A stretch of 64,000 nucleotides of DNA from the NCBI GenBank assembly GCA_963921195.1, contig OY992539.1, positions 209,502,035-209,566,034 on the forward strand, in the 5' to 3' direction. This DNA comes from Pegoplata infirma (Eukaryota; Arthropoda; Insecta; Diptera; Anthomyiidae). The notes below the pieces were generated by a model, which saw nothing but the letters and a program-made list of their open reading frames with translations, had not been told where the DNA came from and did no database searches. A program made the translations under genes and the position numbers. The number at the start of each line of letters is the position of its first letter. The stretch's first letter is position 1. Below, one piece after another: positions 1 to 9,744 of the stretch.

Positions 1-37
1 AAAATTTAATCTATCACCTTAATATGGTTGATCTACC

Positions 38-928
38 CGATAAAAAGTAATACGGCGCCATATATCATTTGATTTTTGGGATCTAATTATATCAAATTTG
101 ATCTAATAAGATATATATATGTTTAGATCCTCCATTTTTGGGATCAAATGATGGATCTATTTATATATAATTATATTAAAAACTATATGATTATATCAAA
201 ACTTTTTTTTTTCATATATGATTATATTAGTACATATTTTGGTTTTTTCCATCAAATTATATACCCTAGTAAAAATATTATGCTAATTTTACTAAATATA
301 TCTAATTTGATCCGTAAAATGGTTGTATCAAATAATATCTAATTGTATTACTTTAGATAAAAAAATATAAAAATTGATACAATTTGATCCTGAATTTGGT
401 CAAATCTAATTAGATCAAATTGATCTTATAATATCAATTTTTATATAATTTGATGAGCAAAACCAAAATACGAATCTAATCATGTATGGAGCAACATCTA
501 ACCATATAAAGTGGATCAACCGTATCAAAGTGATAGATAAAATTTTATATAAATTTATACGGAAGCATATTAACTCATATAAGATTGTATCAAATTATAT
601 ATGATTAGACCAGAAAATTTTTACTCGGGTAAAAATAGATATTATAAGATCAATTTGATATAATTAGATTTGATCCCCGGATCAAATTGTATCAATTTTT
701 ATATTTTTTATATATTAGTACATATTTTGGTTTTTTTTCCATCAAATTATATAAAAATAGATATTATAAGATCAATTTGATATAATTAGATTTGATCCCC
801 AGATCACATTGTATCAATTTTTATATTTTTTGTACTAAATTGAAATAATTAGATATTATTTGATACAACGATTTAACGGATCAATTAGATCTATTTAGTC
901 AAATTAGTATAATATTTTTACTAGGGTA
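38..928. mobile_element. GATC/ATATC-rich foldback elements (TA-flanked MITE family)
   Basis: The stretch consists of long inverted and direct repeats rich in ATTTGATC and ATATAATTAGAT. The clearest unit runs 264-926: the left end CCCTAGTAAAAATATTAT is mirrored at 909-926, the arms match for over 130 bp, and both ends are flanked by TA (262-263, 927-928), the target duplication of Tc1/mariner-type elements. A second pair of ends, CCCGATAAAAAG at 40 and its mirror near 615-632, overlaps the first, so the unit has been internally duplicated. The block near 640-710 is repeated at about 745-830. No transposase remains. Related sequence lies at 41717-42110. Open reading frames here are chance products of low-complexity DNA. 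Confidence 0.6.
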
Positions 929-1182
929 AAGATAATTCTTTGTTATTGCTTTTAAAATAAGTGCGTTTTAGAATATACGAATATCGAATGAAGTGTACGT
1001 AGCAACCGTTTTTTTTAAATTGCAAGAGTAGATTACACTGTGCAACACGAATTTTTATATTGAATGATACGAAAAAAAAATTAAAGAAGATTACCAGTAG
1101 ACCAAAAGAGTTTTGAAAGATCATACACAGAGAAAACAGTAAAGTTGTGCCAGCCGAATTTAGAGTCAACCGCATGGTTTAA

Positions 1183-1292
1183 TAACAAGAACCAAAATTT
1201 TCGGTTGCGATAACCAAAATTTGTTTATAACAACTAAACGTCTGTTGGCTCAAATAAAATTTGGTAATCGCAACCGAAGATATTGGTTTTAC
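1183..1292. repeat. small inverted repeat
   Basis: The left arm ACCAAAATTTTCGGTTGCGA is mirrored on the right by TCGCAACCGAAGATATTGGT, giving a palindrome of roughly 100 bp. It is probably a short MITE; flanking duplications are not clear. Confidence 0.4.
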
Positions 1293-1300
1293 ACTTTTTT

Positions 1301-1720
1301 ATACCTTCCAACCAATAAGGGCATACACACTTTATCATTCCGTGTGTCATGAATGAAATTATCAGTCTAGGGCCCCCCATAAAGTACGTAAATTATTGAT
1401 CGGTGGTCAATTTTAAGACATTCTTTCGATGTCCGTCCGTCTGTGGAGGAAACGACGCAGTCTAAAATAAAAGAGCTAGACTCCTGAAGTTTGGCACAAA
1501 TATGTCTTATGTTCTTATGCTTGTGAAGTTCGGAAATGAGCAAAATCGGAATATGGCGAAAAAGTTTCCTCTTGAAGAACTAAACTAACATCTGAAAATA
1601 AAAATCGCGCCAAATCCCTTTCCCTAAAAAAACGTCCCTGACAAATTTTTTTTTTTTTGTTAATTTTTTTTACATTTTGACAGGTATAAAATATTCGGCC
1701 GAGTTTAACACTCTCACTTG
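1301..1720 (+). mobile_element. Helitron-like mini-me element, copy a
   Basis: It opens with a degenerate ATACCYTCCAACC head, has the GATGTCCGTCCGTCTGT (GTCY)n tract at about 1429-1446, then the family block 'GAGCTAGACTCCTGAAGTTTGGCAC'-like sequence, and ends with a small hairpin (TCGGCCGA, 1697-1704) followed by CTCTCACTTG. A second stray 3' end lies at about 1772-1801. (GTCY)n tracts inside short interspersed elements are the hallmark of dipteran mini-me repeats, now usually placed with DINE-1/Helitron-like elements. No protein is encoded. Confidence 0.6.
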
Positions 1721-1724
1721 CTTT

Positions 1725-2285
1725 TCTGTCATTGTTTCGTTAAAACAGTGTAGGGCATTTAAATTTCTATTATAGCCGAATATAACACTCTCACTTGTGT
1801 TACTTGTTTTTCAATTTTGTAATATAACTGTAAAAATTATTAAACAATTCATAATGTATAAAAACAAATACTTATTTATGTCGGTTATCAAAATTGAATC
1901 CAATCAATCGTAACACAATCAATTTTATTATCAATAAACAAATTTCGAAAGTAAAAGTTTAAATGAGGGAGGTAGGTTAATAAATAAAATAGTAGTCTAT
2001 AAAAATATCCAAAAACTTTATCAATCATATTTTTTAAATATTAATCAGAAGGAAAGGGGGGTTTTCATATGTATTGATAGCCAATGTTAGATAGTCATTT
2101 AGAGATATGAGGTAGTTCATAATAACTTTGAAACGCCATAAAGATTTAAGAGAACTGACAAGATATATTTCTTCAAACAAAATTTTGTTCAAAAAATTCA
2201 CTTTTAAGACATAATCTACTACAAATTAGTTTATCATCTTATCTTTATCTTTCTAGATTTGAGGAGGTTTTAAAATTATTATTAC
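1725..2285. other. AT-rich intergenic DNA, no gene seen
   Basis: Apart from a solo mini-me 3' end near 1772-1801 (ending CTCTCACTTG), the stretch is AT-rich sequence without coding potential or clear repeats. Confidence 0.4.
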
Positions 2286-3598
2286 GTCTCAGATTCTAAG
2301 ACATTTTTCGAGAGTCTCAGATTATGAGACATTTTTTCGTATAGAAAAAGTTTCAGACTCTAAGATATTTTTCGTATAAAGAAAAAAGTGTCAGATTTTG
2401 AGACATTTCTCCTATAGAAAATGTCTTACAAGGGAAGTCTCCCTAGTGTCACCCGCGGATCTTTATGGAATTGGTTTTATTTTGTAGATCAGAAAAAATA
2501 AAGGGACACGTATTTTTTCTTAGCGGCCCAAATTCATATTTAGGGGGTAAAAAGGAGGGGGGAAGACAATGCCATTTTTCAGTTTTTTTCGTTTATCTCC
2601 TATATTATGCAAAGAAACCTAGTCATGTTACATACCAAATGAAAGGTCTTTGGAAAACCTATCTACGTGTGCTAAGAACTTGTCCAAACATGCACAACTT
2701 TTCGTCGTATAGAGTAAAATACCAAAATTTTAAGACATTTTTGTTAATAAGTCGAAAAATATTAACTTCTTTGGCCCGTTGTTAGCACCACAAGATAGGT
2801 ATTTTTAATACCTTTAATCTGATACCACACATGCCTATGTTAATTTTGTTTAAATAGGCGTAAATCGTAAAAAACTAAAAAAGGTCAATTTCCCCCCATA
2901 CAAATCGACCACCCCTAAAAATGAGTTTGGGCCGCTAAAAAAAAATACGTGTCGAATTAATTTTCGTTCTAGACAACATATCCAAATTTCATGAAGATCG
3001 GAGGGTGACACCAGGGAGACTTCCCTTGTTAGATTCTGAGACATTTTTTTAAAAAAAGTCTTAGATTCTGGGACATTTTTCTATTGAAAAAGTATCAGAT
3101 TCTGAGACATTTTTGGTAAAAAAAAAGTCTCTCTAGATTCTGAGACATTTTTCGAATAGAAAAAGTTTCAGATTTTGAAACATTTTTTGTATAGAAAAAT
3201 TCTTAGATTCTGAGACATTTTTCCTATAGAAAAAGTATCAGATTCTGAGACATTTTTCATATAGAAAAGTCTCAGATTCTAAACGATTTTTCGTATAGAA
3301 AGAGTCCCAGATGAGTATGAGAAATTTTTCAGATTCTAAGACTTTTTTCGTATGGAGAAATTAATAGATTCTGAAAAATTTTTCATATAGAAAAAGTCCC
3401 AGACTATGAGACATTTTTCGTATAGAAAAAGTTTCAGATTCTGAGATATTTTTTGTATAGAAAAAGTCTCAGATTCGGAGATACTTTTTATGAAGAAAAT
3501 GTCTAAGATTCTTAGACATTTTTCATACAGAAAAAGTCTTAGATTTTGAGATATTTTTCGGAAAAAGTTTCAGACTCTGAGACATTTTTCATTAAAAA
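2285..3598 (-). repeat. 35-bp dual-palindrome satellite, array S1 (interrupted)
   Basis: Diverged copies of the 35-bp unit in the CATTTTTC..TATAGAAAAAGTCTCAG orientation occupy about 2285-2425 and 3029-3598. Each carries the 15-bp palindrome TCTCAGATTCTGAGA or a decayed version. The array is split by a MITE at 2429-3028 and ends where mini-me copy d starts at 3599. Confidence 0.85.
2429..3028. mobile_element. PIF/Harbinger-like MITE with TTA duplication
   Basis: The ends are inverted copies: CAAGGGAAGTCTCCCTAGTG on the left and, read from the other strand, CAAGGGAAGTCTCCCTGGTG on the right. Similarity continues inward (GTCACCC..GATCT; ACACGTATTTTTTCTTAGCGG). The trinucleotide TTA stands on both sides (2426-2428, 3029-3031), and the satellite phrase GTCTTAGATTCTGAG is restored if the element is removed. 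A 3-bp TWA duplication is typical of PIF/Harbinger. There is no transposase; the 106-aa and 64-aa frames inside are not supported as genes. Confidence 0.75.
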
Positions 3599-4188
3599 CA
3601 AGTAAAAAAGTTAAATTCGGTCTTGCCGAATGTAGTGATACCCTACACAATTTCTCAAAGATTATTGCAAAAAACTTTATTTAAAAGGAAGTTACTTTTG
3701 AAAAAAAAAAAAATTTTTGAAAAAAATTTCCGCGAAAAAATAAATTTGGTAAAAAAAAATCCGTGATTTTTTTTTTGCCAAAAAAAATGTTCGTATTTGT
3801 TTAAATACCATTCGGTGTTCAATTATGTTCACATATGTCAACCAGCAGCCGAATTAAAGCATTTTGTATTTTTAGGTTATGTTGAATGTACTAAAATTTT
3901 AGAGGTGTCCTCACATTTTCGTTTATAACTTTTGAACCGCTGAACCGATACCGCTCAAATGCAATACCAAACTTCTCGGGAGAACTTCCAATAAATATGT
4001 AAAGTTTCAGTCATCTCCGTGTAATATTTTGGCCGTGATCACCATTTCCACAGACAGACAGACGGACATCGCTAGGATATCTTAAAATCGATGGGGGATC
4101 ATGAATGGGGTCCCAGACCGATATTTCGATGAGTTACAAACGGAATGACAAACTTGTATATACTCTCTATCACTAGAGTGGAGGGTAT
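3599..4188 (-). mobile_element. Helitron-like mini-me element, copy d
   Basis: Read on the minus strand it ends in hairpin TTCGGCAAGACCGAA (one G-T pair) plus ACTTTTTTACTTG. The GTCY tract appears as CAGACAGACAGACGGACATCG near 4052-4072, and the head as ACTCTCTATCACTAGAGTGGAGGGTATA near 4160-4188. It separates satellite blocks S1 and S2, so it probably either inserted into the array or carried satellite units with it. It is closely related to the copy at 60449-61071. Confidence 0.65.
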
Positions 4189-4194
4189 ACAAGT

Positions 4195-4448
4195 TAAAAT
4201 TCTGAGAAACTTTTCGTATAGAAAAATTCTCGGCTTCAAGACATTTTTCGTATAGAATAAGTCTCAGATCCTACAACATTTTTCGTAAAGTAAAAGTCTC
4301 AGATTTTGAGACATTTTTCGTAAAGAAAAAATTTTAGATTTTGCGACATTATTCTCACTGAAATATCCTCAGATTTTGAGAGATTTTTGTTAAAGAATAA
4401 TTCTTAGATTCTGAGACATTTTTTGTATAGGAAAATTCTCAGATTCTG
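4195..4448 (-). repeat. 35-bp satellite, array S2
   Basis: About seven diverged units of the 35-bp satellite (CAGATTTTGAGACATTTTTC.. type) continue array S1 on the far side of mini-me copy d. Confidence 0.8.
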
Positions 4449-4775
4449 ACAAGGGAAGTATCCAATTGTTATGAGCAGATTTGCCTGAAACTTTAAATTT
4501 ATATGTATTAGAGAGACGATTTTAAGGTTGGTGAGTCTCAGTTTATCGGCCATATCAGTGTTTAAAAACTTCGTTGCCCGCTTGCGAAACAATGTGAACC
4601 TTCGGAAATATTCCGGTTACTCCCGATTTAATACGAATATCGTCTAGATCAAAAATACGTGTCGACTTAAATTTAATAAAGATTATTTTTTATTCATATG
4701 GATATCGTGGATATTTTAACAGAAATACCCCCAAAATTTACAAATTTTCGCGAAAAAAAATATTGAACGAAGTCG
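4449..4775. mobile_element. partial CAAGGGAAGT-type element
   Basis: It begins CAAGGGAAGTATCCAATTGT and is alignable by eye along most of its length to 61109-61410 (shared GATTTGCCTGAAACTT, GAGACGATTTTA, ATACCCCCAAAATTTACA, TTAACGAAGYCGAATTTT). The first ten bases equal the terminal repeat of the MITE at 2429-3028, but the interiors differ and no right terminal repeat is visible. Its right end abuts mini-me copy c. Confidence 0.5.
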
Positions 4776-4802
4776 AATTTTAAGTTTTTGTTTGTATATT
4801 GT

Positions 4803-5599
4803 TATACCCTACACCACACTGTGGTACAGGGTATAATGAGTTTGTGCTGATGTTTGTAACTACTCGAAATATTGGTCCTAGACCCACTTTTAAGTATACC
4901 GATCGACTTAGAATCACTTTTTGAGTCGATTTAGCAATGTCCGTCCGTCCGTCTGTCCGTCCGTCCGTCCGTCTGACCATGTAAACGGTTTAAACACGAT
5001 ACAGGTCGCAATTTTTAATCAACTGACTTGAAAACTTAAGCCTCTTTTGGCTCAAGGACGAAGCCTATTGAAATTGGAAAAAAATCGGTCCATATTTAGA
5101 CCTAGCCCTCATACAAAGGTCCTCTTTAGTTTTGGCCCAAATGACTCTAATAGCCGCATTTTTTTTGCAGGTAATAATTATTCATCCACACAAATCACCA
5201 TTCCGAATTTAAAAGAAATCGGACCAGTTTTTCTTGTAGCCCCCATACAAACCACTTTCCCGATTTTCACATAAATCTCTCAAATTTCATGAAAATAGAA
5301 AATATTTAATTAAAATTATGTTTGTGTATGTTAAACGCGTACTTAAATAACCTTATCAAATCTGATTAACATCGGACCATCTGAAAATTTCGCCCGATAT
5401 TCAGTTAAAGCGGTTTATTGCCAACAAAAAGAAGCCTACTTTACTCAAATTTGATTTGTGAGTGCTTTTTACAGTTATTAAAGATTTGACAAAATATAGA
5501 TCTAATCAGTCCATGTTTGAACTTAGGTCCCATTTTCCGGGAAAATCTGGTGTAAGGTAATATATGGTCGGTCTTGACCGACTATAATTTTCTTACTTG
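4803..5599 (+). mobile_element. Helitron-like mini-me element, copy c (second subfamily)
   Basis: The head is TATACCCTACACCACACTGT. The core ACCGATCGACTTAGAATCAC precedes a long GTCCGTCCGTCTGTCC tract (about 4939-4976). The 3' end has hairpin GTCGGTCTTGACCGAC (5567-5582), then TATAATTTTCTTACTTG. This subfamily differs in sequence from copies a and b but has the same layout. The short open frames on either strand are shadows of the tract. Confidence 0.7.
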
Positions 5600-6925
5600 T
5601 TTTTAATCGGTTTTGAACTTGGGTTCGATTCCTGTAACAATTTGATGTTTATTTTTATTAACCATTCTAAAAGTTAAATATTTGTTGGGGAATATCTTAT
5701 ATATATTTATAAATAGTGCAAGGTGTTTCATAGAGTATATTTCTTGTAGTTATTATAAAATATGATTATTATTGTCTGATATTACCTGAATAACATATAT
5801 ATTTTTTGAGTAATCCATCAAATTACCTGTAATAAAGTAATTTCATTCATTTACAATCGAATAACACAAAAAAAAAAAAAACAAGAAAATACCAGTAAAC
5901 TTTCGCTTTCTATATGTTTATAAAAAGTCTAGGGTTTTTTTTATCTAAATGTTATCAGTAAAAATTTCAAAATATTTACACACAGAAACTCCCGCCATAG
6001 ACACTTTTTGTCATGTCATTGATCTTTTTTTTTTTAAATTCGTCTATAAATATTTGATTGAAACATTTCCATGTTACTTTCTATGTTTGAAGTAAAAAAA
6101 AAATCGATCAATCTATTCAAGATTTTCACTTTTTTTTAATATTCTTTCTATTTTGTAATGGTTTTCAATTGAAATTACGTGTTAATTATTTTGTTTTTGA
6201 ATATCGAAAAAACACTTGTTCCACATTAAAAAAAAAGAAAAAAAAAAAAAAAAGTACCTTTCCCCCTTTTTTGAGTTTCCATTTATAGAATCAACTACTT
6301 TTATTAAAGCTGTTATGACAATGGCTTTTTTTAATGGAATGGAATAAATTAAGTAAATTAATCGCTTACAGCTGTAAACAAGATTTTGAATTTTGGGAAA
6401 TGGCCAGCTTTATTTAAACGTGGAATGAAAGCTGATCTTCCCGAAATTCCAAGACTGGGCTCAAAAATGTGTCTACAGCATTCGGTCAAAAAAATTCGTG
6501 ATAAAGGTTTTTGTGCAAGCTATTTAAGCTGTTCACCCTCTTTAAGGATTATTTAGGAATACCGTCATTCAAAAAAAATAGTTTAAAATTTTGAAAAATT
6601 AAAAAACTGCAACTGTCACACCACCTTTAATGAAATTTCCAATCAATCGTATATTTGGGCTTCTATTTGATAAGATCATTAATGTCTACTTGTAGTTTGT
6701 TTTATGTTAAAGAAGTATGTCAGTGTCATTAAATATTTTTTTTTCGTCAAAATTGTAGTCTTTTTTTTTTGGATTTGTCGACATGTGTCTCTGGTAGTGT
6801 ATTGAGTTTGTTGCATTCATAAGGTTTAGACATTTACATTTTGACAAGCGCTTCATTTTAATCTAAACGATTAAATGTACAATTGATATGACAGGTACTT
6901 GTGTTTTTTTTTTTTCCAGATCCAC
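5600..6925. other. AT-rich intergenic DNA, no gene seen
   Basis: Long A and T runs and no coding potential. Near 5628-5640 the phrase GGGTTCGATTCCTG resembles a tRNA B box, but no A box or cloverleaf accompanies it. Part of the stretch (6260-6560) is less repetitive and could be single-copy DNA. Confidence 0.4.
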
Positions 6926-6929
6926 ATTA

Positions 6930-7052
6930 ATCGGTATTTTTGTGGGGTAAAAATATGATAAGAATTTTAATTTGAAATGGGATCGTGAGTGACTTTTTAA
7001 ATCACGATCACTCACGCTAATGAAATAAAAACTTTACCCACAAATAATCACG
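6930..7052. repeat. small foldback with ATCGTGAGTGA hairpin
   Basis: The two halves are inverted copies: TTTTTGTGGGGTAAAAATAT...ATCGTGAGTGAC on the left, TCACGATCACTCACG...ACTTTACCCACAAATAATC on the right. It could form a cruciform of about 120 bp and is probably a MITE remnant. Confidence 0.5.
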
Positions 7053-7084
7053 TACGAACCTTTTTTTGGCTCATGCACGCTCAC

Positions 7085-7380
7085 GTGAGTATTATAAAAA
7101 CATTTTCTAATTTTTATGCGCTGAGCACGAATATTAAAAAAATTAAAATTGGTATAACGGTTTTCCTTATATCGCTATTTGAAATTTGCAAAAATAGCGT
7201 TTTTTTCCTACGTTCAAAAAATGTTCAAAAAAATAAATCCCAAGATTTCTTTCCCTTGAAACTTTCATAAAGCTTAAGACATTCTTTCATTTAAAGGTAA
7301 TTTGAAGCAAATTGGATAATTTTAACCCGCGGCGCAATATTTTGAATTTTTGGAAAAAAAAATTTATCTTGCGATTCATT
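7085..7380. repeat. dispersed 'TACGTTCAAGAAATTT' repeat
   Basis: Contains the modules GCTATTTGAAATTTGCAAAA, a run of T followed by CTACGTTCAAAAAATG, and TTTTAACCCGCGGCGCAAT, all of which recur elsewhere in the window (about 7925-8520, 57720-57800, 58740-59040). Non-coding; the 65-aa frame is made of this repeat. Confidence 0.5.
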
Positions 7381-7382
7381 AT

Positions 7383-7913
7383 TATACCCTCCAACCACAG
7401 TATGGGGGTATACTCACTTTGTCATTTCGTGTGTAACGCATCGAAATATCGGTCTAGGACCCCATAAAGTATATGTTTTATTGATCAGTGATCGATTCTA
7501 AGACATTCTAGCGATGTCCGTCCATCCGTCTGTCCGTCTGTAGAGGACACGATACAGTCCAAAATAAAAGAGCTAGACTTCCGAAGTTTGGCACGAATAT
7601 GTCTTATATTCCTAGGCAGGTTAAGTTCGGAAATGGGCAAAATCGGACCAAGGGGAAAAAAGTTCCCCCTTAGAGAACTAAACCAACCCAAGAAAAACCG
7701 CATTTTTTGCAGAGTTTTTTGTACTTTTGGTAAGCAAATGCAACATTCTTATCTAAGAAGAAGTTCAAAATCGCAAGGGGAAGGTGCCCCCTAACGTCTC
7801 CCACCAACCCCCCAACCCCCCCAAAAAAAAGCCCCTGTATTTTTTATAATTTTTTTTTTTAATTTTGGAGGGTATAAGAGATTCGGCACAGCCGAATGTA
7901 ACACTCTCACTTG
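7383..7913 (+). mobile_element. Helitron-like mini-me element, copy b
   Basis: Head TATACCCTCCAACCACAGTA, then ATCGAAATATCGGTCTAGGA, GATGTCCGTCCATCCGTCTG (7514-7533), the block CTTCCGAAGTTTGGCACGAA, and 3' hairpin TTCGGCACAGCCGAA (7882-7896) followed by TGTAACACTCTCACTTG. It is the most complete copy of this subfamily in the window. The open frames on both strands are shadows. Confidence 0.7.
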
Positions 7914-8525
7914 TTTTTTTATTGATTTTAGCATGCTGCATATGAATATATGCAAGATATCTCCATTTGAAATTCGTCAACAAATTTCGAAAAATGGCGT
8001 TTTTTTCTACGTTCAAGAAATTTTTTTAAAAAAATCTTAAAAATTTTTCCACTTACTTTTTCGTGACAGTTTTTTTTCTACGTTCAAGAAATTTTTTAAG
8101 AAAATCTCAAAAATTTGGCTTTGGCTTTTTCGTGACTTTCACTTAAAATTAACTTGAACCAAATCACAACAATTGAAACATTAAATTTCCAAACCAAAAC
8201 TTTGATCGAAGGGCCTCACGTGTTAAAAAGATCGGATTTAGCTCAAGTTAGTTTTAAGTGAAAGTTTGTCTCAAGCTCTATTGACCCTTTTCAAGGGAAG
8301 GAATTTTGAGATTTTTTTTTATTTTCTTAAACGTAGGAAAACAGCGCAATTTTTTGCAAATTTCAAACAGCGATTTCTCAAAAACCGTTTGATCGATTTT
8401 ATTTTTATATTTTATTTGTGTATTTGCCCATCGAAATTAAAAAAGATAATGCGTCGCAAGACATCTAATTTTTTAAAAGTTTTTAAAAATCCAAAATTTT
8501 GATCGTCGGGCTCCACGGGTTAATA
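7914..8525. repeat. dispersed repeat block with inverted segment
   Basis: Two near copies of TTTTTTTCTACGTTCAAGAAATTTTTT occur at about 8000-8030 and 8069-8100. A loose palindrome spans 8139-8265: CTTTCACTTAAAATTAACTT on the left is mirrored by AAGTTAGTTTTAAGTGAAAG on the right. The GATCG(N)GGGC..CACG module occurs at about 8203-8222 and, inverted, at 8500-8520. No gene. Confidence 0.5.
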
Positions 8526-8629
8526 TATTCCGATAAGACTTAAATTTGTAACACACAAGTTTTAGGTCTAGTAGAATAAAAATTTGCCCGGACACTTGGG
8601 AAAATTAAAATTTGAAGAAAAAATGTTAC

Positions 8630-9003
8630 TCTACAAGGTACATTGAGGTTATGCTGATATTTGTCACTTCCCAAAATATTAATCCCAGACCCTTAAGAAT
8701 ACCAATCGACTCAAAATTACTTTTTGTGTCAAATTAGTAATGTCCATCCGAGAATTTTGTATTCCAAAATCACCATTCCAAATTTTAAAGGAGTCGAAAC
8801 AGTTCTTCTTTTAGTTCCCATTAAAACCAAAATTGAGGAAATTTTTTATTAAGATTTTGGTTTTATGTGTTCAACGTGTGCTTGGTAACTCGATTAAATC
8901 TGAATATAAGAGGACTATTTTTTAATTTTAAACAAGATAGCTCCAATCGGTCCATGTTTGGACTTGGAGCCCATTTGCCGGGAAACACTGGTGTAGGATA
9001 TTA
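8630..9003 (+). mobile_element. Helitron-like mini-me element, diverged copy h
   Basis: A decayed and shortened copy of the copy-c subfamily: ACCAATCGACTCAAAATTAC, then a single AATGTCCATCCGAG in place of the GTCY tract, and GGAAACACTGGTGTAGGATATTAT near the right end. The terminal hairpin is lost. Confidence 0.5.
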
Positions 9004-9740
9004 TTTAAAAGATTAAACGTACTTATTTAAATAAAACAAGGACTCCGTAAGCGAAAAATTAAGAAATCGGAACCCTTATCTTGATTCTTATATTATCCGC
9101 TATTAAATATTACCGAAGTTCTAATAACGAAGTTCTAATCTAAGTTTAACTGTATAAAAATACTTCCCCCCACACTCTTTAACTAGTCATCACATTAAAC
9201 TAGTCAAAAAATCGCTTAATTACAAAAAAGTAACAAAATTAGCAGCACTGTTCCTCAATGCAAATAATATCCCTTTTTTCTCCAAGTGATCCCCTATTCA
9301 CGAACTTACTCCACCACTACAAGCCCATGAAGCTCTCACCAAGTTTTAAGTTTGTTTACATTTTTTACAAATCTCTCTTTTATTTCTTTTCTTTGTCTAT
9401 TTTTCTTTTACACATTTTTTTTAGTTGTTGCGAAATTCTTAAAAAGTTCGGTGGTTTTTGTGTGTTGTAATTAATAAAAAATATTAAATATTAAATAAAA
9501 ATATTTTTAATAAAAATATAATATTAATTTGTTAAAATTTTGTTTAATACAAGAGATTTGCATGAAAATTGTGTTAGTTATTAAAATTCCTTAAGCCGGT
9601 CGTTTATTTCTTTTGTCGGTTTTTTCGTTAAATTAATAAAGTGCATGTATAAATTACAAAATGGTGGCATTACGTTAAGTTCGCTGTTCGGTGAATGTTT
9701 GCAGAAATTAAAAGGTAAGAAAAATTTAATTTTGTGGTGA
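9004..9740. other. low-repeat DNA upstream of the satellite, possible non-coding exon
   Basis: One of the few stretches with no obvious repeat, including a C-richer part at 9245-9340. A good splice donor, AAAG/GTAAGA, sits at 9714/9715 just before the satellite. It could end a 5' non-coding exon of a downstream gene, but there is no independent support. No protein-coding gene is seen. Confidence 0.25.
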
Positions 9741-9744
9741 AATT

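Noticed and set aside
2465..2785. 106-aa frame as a gene
   Set aside because: It lies wholly inside a MITE with terminal inverted repeats and TTA duplication, and has no recognisable domain.
5625..5642. GGGTTCGATTCCTG as a tRNA B box
   Set aside because: No A box at the expected distance and no cloverleaf can be drawn.
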